Part shown: positions 1 to 12,600 of the stretch, one piece after another
Numbering within the stretch: the first letter of the stretch is position 1
Layout: every line of letters begins with the position of its first letter
DNA from: Phoronis australis
Taxonomy: Eukaryota; Phoronida; Phoronidae
Assembly: GCA_002633005.1 (NCBI GenBank)
Contig: NMRA01000894.1
Location: 36,522-100,521 of the forward strand
Reading direction: 5' to 3'
Length of the DNA: 64,000 bases
Notes under the pieces: generated by a model
What the model saw: only the letters and a program-made list of their open reading frames with translations
The model's database searches: none
Told to the model about the DNA's origin: nothing
Program-made: the position numbers and the translations under genes

Positions 1-399
1 TGTTGCTATGCTCACACTTGGTTGATAGCATTGTAAAAGTCTTGGTCTACACCAATTTTTTTATTAAAAATGCTCACTACAGAAGGCTGTTTTGTAAACT
101 TAGATATAAAAACCTTGGTCTATGGATTTTTTTGTAAAAAAATCTGTGTACTTGGGTGGATTGCTGGGGGTGGGGGGTTATGCGTCGGAACTATGGACGC
201 CCTGGAATATTGGGAACGTCATTTTGGACACCCTATTTCCGAAATCCTGGATAAAGCCCTGGCTGTACCCTCTGCCCCTTGCATACCTCACAAGCAAAGA
301 AAACATGAGCATTTGTGTGTGCAAACACAGAAGCGAAATATTATTAAACTTATGTCTAAATTTCTCGTTGTTTAGGAATAGACTGCATTTTGATCTGTA

Positions 400-2720
400 A
401 AGGATTATTTCGTGGTTGTGAGGAAGTTGGAACGATGTCAATGGGACTGGCAACTCTTGAGTAGTAGTATGCATTTTAAAGTTATTTTTTAGAGTGACGA
501 TTGAAGTGCTTTCTTTTATTTTGGATAGTAAAGAATTCCAGTTGTCATTACAAGTTAATATGGTAGATTTGCTGAAGGCTTGGCTGTGGGAAGATGGAAT
601 AGTGTGCATATTACTTTGCCGCAGTCCTGGTCTCGTGTTAGGTCTTTTGTAGGAGTCAAAGACGATTTTGTTTGAGTAATTGTTTATGTTGGTTAAGACT
701 ATGAATGTATACATGGACAAGTGGAGTTTACGACGGGTTGCTAGTTTGGTCCATTTGAGATTGTTTAGAACCTTGATTGTGTTGGATCCTTTGTATGTCC
801 CTGTTATGGCTAAAGCTGCTTGGTATTGTAGTCTTTATAATTGAAGAAGTATGCCAGCGTTTGCCGATTGGTAGATTATGTCACAGTAATCTAGATGTGG
901 AAGAACAAAAGACTTGAACAGAGTTTCAAGATGCATGGAGTTGAGATGACGAGAGACAATTCTAATTGGATTGTTTAATTTTTGTACTTTGTGAACGAGT
1001 TTGCGACAGTGATGAGTAAATGTAAGCTTATGGTCGAATAGCAAGCCAAGGTGTTTGTGCGTGAACTTGTTGGGGATAACTTCCCCATTGAGTGATAATT
1101 CCAGCACTGGATTTGTTTGGAATTGAGTATTATTAGACTTAGAAAATATAAAATATAAGATCAACACTTTTTTTCAGGTTTAAATTTTATCTTCCATTTG
1201 CAAGACCAGTCATAGGGTTTGTTTAGGTCAGTTTGCAATTGTAAGGAGTCATGGGGATTCTCTTTTGAGAATGGGAAGAAAATTGCAGCGTCATCAGCAT
1301 GAAAGAATGTTTTAGAGTTTATTGTGTCTGGAGCTTACTTTAAACACTTGATGGAACTGTGCTCAACCGCCATCTTCAGTTGGTCTCCTACTGTCCTTAA
1401 TGGTTTCGTCCCTAAACCAAGACCATCTCTAGTAGGCAGGACAACAGAGTTGATCACGCTCTGTCTGACGGTTGTTGGTGTTGTTGCTGTTGGTATTTCA
1501 TCCAAATCCAACAAGATGCCTGTTCAGCTTCAGTGGCTACGTCGCATAGCAGAGCCTTCTTTCCTGACATGGAGACGCCAAGGCACCTCGCCATGGTAAT
1601 GACCGAACTGGCCCGAAAACCCCGGCAGCCGACCTCCACAGGAAAACTCCAACATCTCCAGCCGTTAACATGACAGTCATTCCTAAGGTCTGCATATTTC
1701 AAGTTCTTTCGCTCGTGTGCCTCTTCCTCATCACTGATGTACAATAAAAAGAGTAAGGGGCCTAGTACGCTATCCTGTGGTACTCCACCATTTACAAAAC
1801 CTGGCGTTGATGAGCGAGATAAGACACCCTCTATTAGGACTTTGTAAGTTTGACATTCCAGATATGATTTTAAAAGTGAGAAGAGAGTTCTGGAAAAACC
1901 GTAAGATTGTAATTTATGTAGAAACAGATCATGGGGAACGGTACAAAAGCCGACGCAATGTCTAAGAATACGGATCTCACGTTGTATCCTTGCTCAAACT
2001 GGAGGTGGATTTCATGTACAATTTCTGTAAGTTGTGACACAGTGCTGTTACCAGGCATGAATCTGAATTGGCGACGATATATGAGGTTTTGTGAAGAGAT
2101 GTGGTCAAACATGTGTTGAGAAATTATTTTTTCTAAAATTTTGGATAGGGTGTTAAGTAGACCTATGGGGCGATAGTTGGCAATGTCTGTTTTGAAGTTC
2201 TTTTTGTGTATTGGTATCATAACACCAAGTTTTCAGTTCAAAGGAAATTTTCCAGATTGTAGTATTTTGTTGTATAATGTTGTCAAAGGAGCTGTAAGCT
2301 CTCTTGCTATTATCTTAATCATTTTATTGGTTATGAGATTGGTACCGTTGTTTTTGTTTTCGACAATATTTTCTAGTAGTTTTCGGACTTCAGAAGGTTG
2401 GTCTTGTATGTCAGAGAGATGTTCTAATGTTCTGTTTGGGAATTTGGGAAAGCTTGTTGTTGGTGCAACGTGATTCTTGGCCGTGAAGTATTCTAAAAAC
2501 AACTTTCTTTTTCAGCTTTGAATGATGCCTGAGTGTTGGATTCCTTTGAGTGGATGGTGGGGTATGAAGATTGCTTTACATGTCCTCAAATTTTGTTTAT
2601 TATATCCCAATATTCCTTTGAATTTTTGGAGACATTGTTGATGTTGGAGATAATTTTCATCTTATAGTCTTGTTTCGTCTTTTTGTTTAGTTCTTCCATA
2701 GTGAGATTCAATAATACATG
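400..2720 (-). mobile_element. Degenerate 5'-truncated non-LTR retrotransposon (Jockey/CR1-type ORF2)
   Basis: The minus strand reads as a broken LINE ORF2. In order it shows a pre-RT segment (about 2715-2240, ending in KEYWDIINKI- and SGKFPLN-like text), RT motifs YRPIGLLNTLSKILEK and FMPGNSTVSQL, VFLDIASAF (about 2210-1920), GVPQDSVLGPLLFLLY (about 1740-1790), and the catalytic block FHADDAA (about 1280-1310). A C-terminal region follows, with THKHLGLLFD and YQAALAITGTYKG, running down to about 430. An in-frame stop stands in place of a residue near 2234 and another near 842, and the RT is split by a nested insertion between LLFLLY and the ADD block. There is no endonuclease domain, so the copy is 5' truncated. 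Clade assignment rests on motif appearance only. It cannot be active. Confidence 0.85.
1327..1738 (-). mobile_element. Nested 3' end of a second LINE-type element
   Basis: This stretch interrupts the RT of the surrounding LINE. Its minus-strand reading frame (1454-1744) contains VNGWRCWSFPVEVGCRGF followed by EAEQASCWIWMKY. That block resembles the C-terminus of other retroelement reverse-transcriptase proteins, not the host LINE. About 110 bp of non-coding tail follows toward 1327. Same orientation as the host copy. Exact joints are uncertain by about 10 bp, and I see no clear target duplication. Confidence 0.6.
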
Positions 2721-2839
2721 TACACATCGTTGTGTACAATGGAGCACCCAGGACAGATTTAATGAAAAACCGTTTGTAATCATAAACTTACGTATTAAGC
2801 GCGATGACACTGTTACATCTATGCAGCAGTATGACAATA

Positions 2840-4368
2840 ATAGAGGATGAACAAGAACTAGTTACAAAGACTGTGAACATGTGGACAGTAGCACCCATAA
2901 CTTGTAGTGCAGTGGTGAGGTATTGCACCAGTGTTCAATTTTTGGCTCAAAAGAAAGGCAAAATTGCCATGTAAGTCCGTAAAAGACATAGTAGCTATTG
3001 TTATTCTGTTATTGGTTGTAAAAATAGAACTTAGCAGTGCTATCGGAAAGCAAGGTTTGTTTGTAAACAGTCGTGTCCTTTACTGAGGTGCAATGAATGG
3101 TTTGTAATCATTTGGGTGTGCCCGCGTAACATCATGTACAAAGTATGCATGTATTTTCTCTTGACAAAACACCAGCAAAATGTGACAAAACAATGGCAAT
3201 AATTGCCATGAAGCTGAGTACCAACTTTGGCAGTGACAGGCCCTAACTGAAGTATATATGCGATGGATGGCAAAGGGAGTGAAATTAAGTCGACAGACTG
3301 ACACCCAGGCCATTAAGCAGACAGACTGACGTCACCAAGGCTAAACACCAGTATAAAACTGGCCAGCCTACCCCCAGCATCCGCGAAAAAATGGACCGCC
3401 GGGACACGAATAAAAATAACACTTTGAATCTACATAAAGACGCGGTGCACTATCTGGCACAAAGTTGGTGCCAAAATGGGTGCAACGAAAGTCTGTAGTG
3501 AAACGGAAGCGACTGAGTTCAAGTGAATTTTCCGTTTTATGTTATAGATAGCCCGAGTTTCATCTCAACAGGATATTGACAGCGTCTCAGCCTGGCGTGA
3601 TACAAATAAATCACTATTAATGGCTTCCAAAGGCAAAACCCAAATGGGACGTCGTGTTCAATTCAGCAAAACTTGTCTCTTGAAAGGAAAAGTTGCTACC
3701 GAGATATGCTGGTACAGAGCATTTGTATACAGGGAAAGTTATGAACCACTGTTCATCAGCATGCATTGATCAGGTTCATCGGCGTTTACTCCGCAGCTGT
3801 AATGGTAAAATTAGAGGTAAGTAGGCGCCTAAAGCCCATCATATCACCGTGAGCACTGAATTTCAAAGTGCATAGAACTCGTACAACCTGGCTCACAAAC
3901 ATGTAGGCTTATTTTTGACTCACGAGTGGGTATTTACAAAGAGTCTGCAGTGGCGGATCTTGGTCGGAGAAAGAGGGTCAAACCACACCTATTTGAAGCC
4001 AAAGGTCCGCATGCATTTCAAGTGGTCTCTGAAAGGTGCCCATGCATACAGGACAATAGGAGTGTCGGGGCCTTTGCCAACCCCTTTATCCACCTATGGT
4101 ACATGTGACACCATAATATGGCACAATAACTGATTTCTTATCTTGAATTAATAAAAATTCCATTACTCCACGAGCATATGCCTGGTGATAATGCACGCGG
4201 AAATGTTCGACAACAAATGCTGTCAGCATAGCGCATTGATGCAGTAAGGTATCGTATCGAGACTACGAAGAATTGTTCTTTCTCCCAATACCATTCACGG
4301 TGTCCTGTTTCGGTGACTTCGTAAGAAATTCGCAGTCAAAGCACAAAAATGTTCACAAAAAACCGACA
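2840..4368. other. Intergenic stretch with no recognised gene
   Basis: Several short ORFs overlap each other here, but none resembles a known protein or has paired splice sites. I see no RNA gene or strong repeat. Confidence 0.5.
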
Positions 4369-4547
4369 CACTTTTATCTTGGACCACTCGAGGTCAAGGA
4401 CGGTACAGAAATTGCTGATGAGTTACGGAAGTACTCAATAGTTTTTCTACTGGCGGCTAAGTGTACAGTTATCGACATCGTGACTTTACGCGACAAACCG
4501 GCAATTTCCGTACCGTCCTTGACCTCAAGCGGTCCAAGATAAAAGTG
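4369..4547. mobile_element. Foldback MITE with 47-bp inverted repeats
   Basis: Positions 4369-4415 and 4501-4547 are inverted copies of each other with about three mismatches in 47 bp. The arm begins CACTTTTATCTTGGACC and continues through GGTCAAGGACGGTAC. The loop is about 85 bp and non-coding. No clear target-site duplication. Superfamily unknown. Confidence 0.75.
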
Positions 4548-5932
4548 AAGCACCCGTGGAATTTCAAGTCCGAAGTGTCATACCTTGTAGTATTATATAT
4601 AGTGTATTGGGGACGATCAGAAGCTGAGGACGCCTATGCTATATACCGTCACATGTCATATGATCATTCATACGCATACGATACGGTGCGTAGACTACAG
4701 TCAAGTGACCTAATTATCGGACGTTTTGGCACATTTTGCATTATATTTAATTGAAAATCACTACGGACTGTTGTAAATTCTTTGCTGAAATAAAGACTTA
4801 CCTTTATAGAATTGTTGTGTTACTATATCTTGTCACCGAAAGCCACATTTATGTTCCGACTGAACTTTAAAAAACACAACAAGCAAACCTTCGGAGAACC
4901 TAAATATCGGAAACCATGTTTCCCCATACGCCACACCGCGGAAAACTGACTAACCACGTAATGGCCGCGGGCACCTTGTAGCCAAATTTCAGCTCGAGTG
5001 TTTTCACATCTATGCTGCTAGAACACAGGTCCATTCGCAACAAACTTATCCATCAAATGAAATCTGATGACGGCGCCAAGTCATTTCGATGAATTAGCGC
5101 AGACGACTAAAGCACGTGCAAACAGACTGCAGTTTTTAGTATCACTTTGGCTTCTTGATATTACACCCGCACGTGCGCGGTCGGGGTTTGACTTGAGTTT
5201 AAAAACAAACGAAAAAATGGAACAGTGACATATTGTCAGTTCAATGAGAAAGTTTCATTGTGGAAAAAGATTTTATTTTCAACTTTTATAATCGATTTAT
5301 TCGATCGTCCATTTTAGGCCGACTTGGGGGTCTAAATTGCACCCTCTCTCGGTGAAATCAAAACGAGGCAACGCTGTAAAAAACGAGACGGTGCCGGACA
5401 TTGAATGCATTACAACGGAACAACAATTGGTGTCATTTAATTCTCAGATTATGCTTCAAGTAAGATTTTTTGAAATGTCCGATATTTAGGTTCCGTCCGA
5501 TAATTAGGTACACTATGTGTACCGTAGATGCTACGTCAAAATGAAAAAAGGTGGTTGCTGTGGTTGGATGCAACTACCTGCGCTTAATTCCCACTATACC
5601 GTAACTTACGGTGGGTAGGCGCTACATTGAAAAGCAAAAAGGTGGTTGGCTGCGTCTATGTGCGCTTGCGCCCCACTAAAGCACTGACTCTACCTTTCTA
5701 TCAGATCTATCCGCTCGTCTTTGCTAAGATGTCCCAGGGGAGTGCCAAATTGATTTTTACTTCCGGATGAAAAAATTTCACAGTGGATTTTTTTATCGAC
5801 AAATGATCAAAGAAGATGGAATTGAATCAGATCGTTGACCTTATTTAACAAATCACACATGATAAAATACAAAAGACAAACGTTTATAATTTTCGATGTC
5901 GATCAAGATGTGTATTATTATCCGCGCGCACA

Positions 5933-5940
5933 TCACATGA
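5933..5940 (-). promoter_or_regulatory. M-box-like MiT/TFE site
   Basis: The sequence TCACATGA is the reverse complement of the M-box TCATGTGA. It lies about 720 bp upstream of the cystinosin start codon. Only a motif match; short sites occur by chance. Confidence 0.25.
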
Positions 5941-6286
5941 CCAGTCATCTGCTGATAGTAAACAAGGCGCGGGACGAGTAGATGAGGTGCTTCTTCAAAA
6001 TTGAGTCTGGAACCAACGCATCCTTCCTGTGTGGGACGTATATATTTTTAAAGCCAATTTGTTTCAGTAATAGTCAATGTGGACGGATTATGTGGAAGCA
6101 TTAGAACTGCAGTGCATAATGGTGTTATATCAAAACATAAAAAATCAAGGATCGCATCTTTACTCAAACTCGACAAAAACGAACTGATACTGTTTAGTGT
6201 CTAGTGATAGCCAGGGCCTCTTATGTCGAAGTGGTGACTGGATCTGATTACGTAATAAGTTATCCCTATCTACAATTGGATTAAAC

Positions 6287-6292
6287 CACGTG
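6287..6292 (+). promoter_or_regulatory. CLEAR-like E-box upstream of cystinosin
   Basis: The site reads ACCACGTGATT about 365 bp upstream of the cystinosin ATG. In vertebrates TFEB binds CLEAR elements (GTCACGTGAC) in lysosomal gene promoters. The core CACGTG is perfect and the 3' flank GA fits; the 5' flank differs. Function is inferred. Confidence 0.35.
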
Positions 6293-6656
6293 ATTCAGAT
6301 CCCCGGGACAGCCTACAGTTATCTGACTTTAGAAGCAGATAGTGGTTACAGAGATTAAGTGCTCTACAATCTACCCCCTCCCCCGTGGGATTTCTCTGAT
6401 CTGGATACTACTGTACAACTAGCCCTCCTCCACGATCTCGAGTCAAATCTCTGGATGAACTTGACCGAATGACCTGGCTTTTCAGTGACTGTGATTGTAT
6501 CTACAACAGAAGTTCACTCGGACTAATCATGCGTTACAGTATAACTGACAGTTTTATTTCTGGCTGATAAGAAGCTTGATTACTTGTTATAGTCAACAGG
6601 TCACGTTGTAGTGACAAGTTTTATAAATTGTGCCAGTTGAAGCAAATTATTGAGGG

Positions 6657-9600
6657 ATGGAGACAGTCGTGCTAAGTTTCAACAAAGCTGCTGCGTGTTT
6701 GTTGCTGCTTTTGACAACAGCATGCAATGTGGAGGTTCATTGTCTCGTCGATGAAGGAAGTACGTTCTCTCCTGTTATCTGCCATGAAGTTCTTGTGCTT
6801 GAAAATTTTTAAACTTGCTGTAAACCTGTCTTCTCACTTTTGATGGGATCAGGCCACTTCAATATCTAGGGAAATCATACCCATTTCATTTTAAACAAGT
6901 GTTAAATTAGGATATTAAACCCTGTTTTGATGATTACAGCCAATCCTCATTCAGGCACTTCTAATGCATCATTGGCACCAGTCTTGAAAGATAAAAGCAG
7001 GAATCTACAAAAAATTATGCTATCTATGTCACACATTGAGTATTATGGTTCTTGGTGGCTGGTCTTTCTCCACAGTTGCCTTGCAATTCACTAAGAGCAT
7101 AGGCCACGCTTCCATTTTGCAGACGTTGAAATGGGTTCTTAAATTTTCCTTCCAACTTTTGAGGGTTGTCAAGAGTTATCAAGCATTATTTTGTTTCAGG
7201 GAATTGGATGGGAATGTCGTTTTTAACGTATTTTAGGACCAAATTGGGTTTGGTATCATTTAAGTAATGTTCAAATCAAAATAATCTTTGTATTTTTGTT
7301 AAATGGCTCAATGAAAATGAACATTATATAAGCCAAATGGTAGTTTATTAGGGTATGAGTTTGCCTGGGTTCATGTTGTTTGGTTTGGTCAGACTTGATT
7401 TAAATCAATGACCAGTGCTGTAAAACTGCTTACTCATGTTGCAAGTCACTTTGGCTTGAGAATTGAACCAACTTTTCATTTCTTGGCCTAAACCAACTTT
7501 TCATTTCTTGGCCTAAACCAACTTTTCATTTCTTGGCCTAAGACTCAAGGCATAAAATGATCCACCAGATCAAGCCGGCTTATTGAGGTGAAGGTGTCAA
7601 GCAGTTCTTCCAAAGATAAGAAATTAATTGGAGAAAGAGATCACATGTGGCCCAACTTTAGATTACTTGCTGGTGTTTGTCAGAAGGCAGGTTTTGAACT
7701 GTTTTAATTGTTGAAAATATTTTTCTAATTGAAATAGTTAAGTGTACTCAGCATTTAACCTGCTTAAAGTTCAACAATTTGCAATGCTTTTGTCAACTCG
7801 CAGTGATTTTGTGTTTGTTAGAAAGGATGTTTGTTACTCAAAAATGTGTTGGAGTCTCCCAACTACTGACCTTGAAATCTTTCTTGACAAAATACTATTA
7901 TGCTACTTATATAATGCGTGTTAAGCAGTCATCTATCATTGTTACAGATTCTACCAGAGCCAATACAACTGTACATTTTTCAACTTCAAGCATTGAACTT
8001 CAGCTTGGAAACTCGCAAAACCTAACCATAACACCAAGGTTTGTAATAGGATTTCATGGAAGACATTCTGAGAATGTAGCACACAACTGACAAAATTTCA
8101 GTATGAGGTAGGCCTACTCATTTTCATGCCCAGGTATTACATTGCTGTAGATTTTGAATGGGTGGATGGGACCCTTTATACTCTGTGTAATTATGTGTAC
8201 ATATTGAGATATATTTTAATTTTGAAGTAAATTTCATCTTAAAATTACTTAGTCCGAAAAGGTTATTGTATTTTTTATGTCAAATTTCAATGTTTATTTT
8301 TGCACTTTCCAAGGTTTCAATATTATTGGACTTAAATTTTCAAAATTTTTCTCGGTACAGACTCTAATTTTCATTTTACAAATGTACTTTTCTAATTTTA
8401 ACCTTCTATTAGTACTCTGAACTTTTTACAATTTGAAAGTCCTACACAGTAAGAATTGTGTTTTATAAAAATTATTGGATCTGCACAACTCAGTTACTGA
8501 GTGTGTTTGCATACGAAACTCATTGTCAGGCAGGAGTGTGCCTGAAGATTCATACCACTTGCGACAAAATGGATGCCATTTGAGGTCACTAAGCATACGA
8601 GACCATGTAATCTAACTCATGTTCAGTCTCAATGCTTTCAGTGTTGTCTGTGGCTACAATTGGACAGCTGCTCTGTGAAGTAAGCCCTCATCAGATTTCT
8701 TTCAGTTGTAATGAAATGAGCTAAGGATCATTTGTTGGTAGTCATTTTGTCAACACACTAGCTGCTTTCAGTGTGTCTATGTCTATGTCTACTATTGGAG
8801 AGCTGCTCTGTGGATTAAGCCCCATCAGATTTCTTTCTGTCAGTTGTAACGAAATGAACTAAAGATAATTTGCAGGTAGTCAATTTTACTAGTATGTATA
8901 GTCAAATTTTCAACAAATCATGATCAAAAAATGTAGTTTTCCTCTTCAGTCCCTCAAAACAACTACGAGGTTTAAGAAAATGCAATACTCTCAGCATGGT
9001 AGTTTCTAGTCAGCCTGGACACAAATATGAATGAAAAGCGTAATATATTTTTCTGTTTATTACGTTAAGACGTTAAGAATTTCATTTTCTGTACTCTGTT
9101 GCAGTTCACCTTTGGACAGAGATGCAGTTTTGATATTCAACTATCAAATCGACAAATCCATCGATCCGACCCAGGGGGCACATGTTGTCATTCGGCCACT
9201 AGAAAACATCACTATACCTGCCCTCTCAAGTCAGCCTGTGGTCGTATCCGTCAAGTCTAACAGTCCCGGTCATGTGACTATTGGTGTGAATTCGTCTTCC
9301 TCAGAACTTCACGAGTAAGCGAGAGGGAATTATTTTTTTTCCGTGCTTAGTGTAGAAACAAATGTCAGAGACCAGTTTTGTAGCCTTGTGACCATAAGTG
9401 ACAATTTATACACTCCTTGGTTATTCTGCTGGCATACAGCCTCACATTCACACGTTATACAGGCATCCAATCCATGCATGTGTGCGTACGTTGACTTAAT
9501 GTCAAATCAAGCTGAAAAGGACTACCATGACAAAACATCACAGGAACTACAACCACTTTTTGTTAGTCAGATCCAGCAATGTCGGCGGATTCACGCCATT

Positions 9601-12600
9601 GTCGTAGCCAATTGGGCTATGCATGTGTTTGGCACACTTGGCTTCGACGGAGGGACGCTTGCAATAAGTAATGATACACAGAAACTACGAAGGAGCTGAA
9701 AATTCTTGAGGCTCTACATATCAATTGGTGTAAGCACACCACAGGTTGTCATTGTTAGTCTAGTCTATTGTTACTCCCTTGTAACTGACTGTGTCTGTGT
9801 ATCATTACTTGGTGTTGGGCGTAGCAAGGTGGCCACTGTTTTTTCTTCTGAGGATGGTGTTTTAATAAACGCCGAAACATTTTTAAATCCATTGTTGTTT
9901 TTATTAACACATGCTGCTACCCCGGTACTTGCTATCATGGAAATTTGCTTAATCGTGGAAAGGCGTACTACTCTAAAGTCTGTGGTCATTTATTGAAGAT
10001 TTAAATGAATCTTCACTATGAATGGTAAAATCTTTTAGTGTATGAAATGGCGATCAAATGGAATTCTATTTTTGGATTTTTTATTAAAATAAAAAGCATG
10101 AAATGAATGCTTTGTCAATTTTAGGTCAATATGTAACTTACAACCATACATTGTCTTGACAAGTTGTATTCACAACATGTAACTTACAACCTTAGGTATT
10201 CACAACAATGCCAGAATCCTAAAAAAGGTGAAAATGTATTATATCTCAAATGTTTTTTTCCAAAATTGGTGAGATTTTACTGAATTTTAAAAGTGACAAC
10301 AACTTCATCAAATTCTGCCAAACGCTTTTCTGTACAACTGTAATTTTTTCCTATCTCCAGCTTGTACCAATCCTTCTGTAAAGTGACAGTGAAGCGCTCA
10401 CACGCTCTAGTCATTGTCAACCAAGTAATTGGATGGATCTACTTTGTCGCTTGGACGATTTCGTTTTACCCTCAGGTCATTGAAAATTTTAGAAGAAAAA
10501 GGTAAGTGAAATAATTCTCATTTAACGGAGAACTGCATGACTTGAGGAATACAAAGTCAATAAACTAATGTAATTGGCTACCTTCGTTACCAAAGATCAA
10601 ATTTCTTCAAGAACTTTTCACTATTATTGTATACCTAAAATATCCTTGATGTTCCCAACTCGAAATAGAACTCAAAAGTATTTTTCTCATTTTTGTTGTA
10701 CTTTTTGTGAACTCGATATAAGTGTCTATTGTATTCTGCTTAAGTACAACATTAGAGTTTACATAGGCTAGTGACCCCTAGATTAAAGGTACAAACTTGA
10801 GTAAAAACTCAAGATTTTGAGAAAACTGAAAATTTTGAGTTCATATTCGAAGTTAAAGCTTTAATTCTCAGGTGATCAAGTACAAGCTAGGATTAGACTG
10901 TGAACCACGTGAGCCATAAAGTAGTCTAGTACACAATAATGAACACTTATCGTGATATCGCACAAAATGAGAATGGAAAATATCAAAAATAATTTTGACT
11001 ACTAAGTTTAGGCCCTGAGTGGATGTTTGTGATCATGTGACTTTTTTCTCTAAAAATTGTACAAATTATGTTTCTGTTTTTATAGTGATCCATGACAGCG
11101 ACATCCTGTTGCCCCCATCTTGTTCGATTCTATAGCCAAACAACAAGTTGGGAAGTTTACCCCCATAGCCAATATCTTACATGACTGATTAACTCCATTC
11201 TGGCAGTTAGGGTTGGAGGGCCAGCTCCATGTTGTGAACACATCCACTAAAACAAGAAACTGTAGGAACACTGCATTTATCCACCTTCACTCTTATCAGG
11301 CTTCTATTGTGAGTCAGCATGCGTGAATAATTGGCTGATAAGCCACCTCTGGAACTACTTTGGGCTGAATGGATGACCAGGCCATAAAATGATAATTAGC
11401 CAAGACCAGTTACTATAATGCAACAAAGAACAANNNNNNNNNNNNNNNNNNNNNNNNNNNNNNNNNNNNNNNNNNNNNNNNNNNNNNNNNNNNNNNNNNN
11501 NNNNNNNNNNNNNNNNNNNNNNNNNNNNNNNNNNNNNNNNNNNNNNNNNNNNNNNNNNNNNNNNNNNNNNNNNNNNNNNNNNNNNNNNNNNNNNNNNNNN
11601 NNNNNNNNNNNNNNNNNNNNNNNNNNNNNNNNNNNNNNNNNNNNNNNNNNNNNNNNNNNNNNNNNNNNNNNNNNNNNNNNNNNNNNNNNNNNNNNNNNNN
11701 NNNNNNNNNNNNNNNNNNNNNNNNNNNNNNNNNNNNNNNNNNNNNNNNNNNNNNNNNNNNNNNNNNNNNNNNNNNNNNNNNNNNNNNNNNNNNNNNNNNN
11801 NNNNNNNNNNNNNNNNNNNNNNNNNNNNNNNNNNNNNNNNNNNNNNNNNNNNNNNNNNNNNNNNNNNNNNNNNNNNNNNNNNNNNNNNNNNNNNNNNNNN
11901 NNNNNNNNNNNNNNNNNNNNNNNNNNNNNNNNNNNNNNNNNNNNNNNNNNNNNNNNNNNNNNNNNNNNNNNNNNNNNNNNNNNNNNNNNNNNNNNNNNNN
12001 NNNNNNNNNNNNNNNNNNNNNNNNNNNNNNNNNNNNNNNNNNNNNNNNNNNNNNNNNNNNNNNNNNNNNNNNNNNNNNNNNNNNNNNNNNNNNNNNNNNN
12101 NNNNNNNNNNNNNNNNNNNGTACAGTTGTTAGGCTAGACTGTAATCAGCTGATCATATCCGCATGAGCGAAGTCAATTATCCTCGCTCGTGACTCGATGA
12201 ATAGAGCAGCTTGGCGGCATCCCTTTGAGCATGAGCCGAGCGCGTCTCAGCCAAGGTGGATAAATACGGTTTAGTTCAATTTTCCATACCCCGCCGTTTA
12301 CCTTAAACACCGGGGTTAGAACCAATTTTATTTAGTGGGAATGTTCATAGCATGCTCTTTTGTTCGATAATTGCTCTAATCTCCGATCAGATCATATCTA
12401 GCCTGACTGGGCTGGGCTGATAAAAATGAAAGTTAAGTTATAACATATTTGAGCTTAAACCAATAGCATTTCTGAATTCCTTATCAAATGCTGATCATGT
12501 TCCGTTTTTGAATCACCAAAATCGCCCAACTACAACAGAAGTAAGACAATTTATTCTGTCCAAAGGCACTGGGTTTACTGTGTTCATAGGCGTTTGGTTA

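Larger units (their letters stand above)
4548..6656. other. Intergenic region upstream of cystinosin, with possible second TIR element
   Basis: No coding exon recognised. The motif ACCTAATTATCGGACG occurs at about 4710 and, inverted, at about 5494-5510, with a related ACCTAAATATCGGA near 4900 and again inverted near 5480. This could mark the ends of a ~0.8 kb element, but the arms are short. The last ~700 bp probably contain the cystinosin promoter and 5' UTR. Confidence 0.4.

Noticed and set aside
9343-9996. ORFs of 118 and 96 codons after cystinosin exon 3
   Set aside because: Intronic: exon 3 splices cleanly to 10361 with matching phase, and the ORFs show no recognisable domain.
11418-12137. 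239-codon ORF
   Set aside because: Almost entirely N bases.
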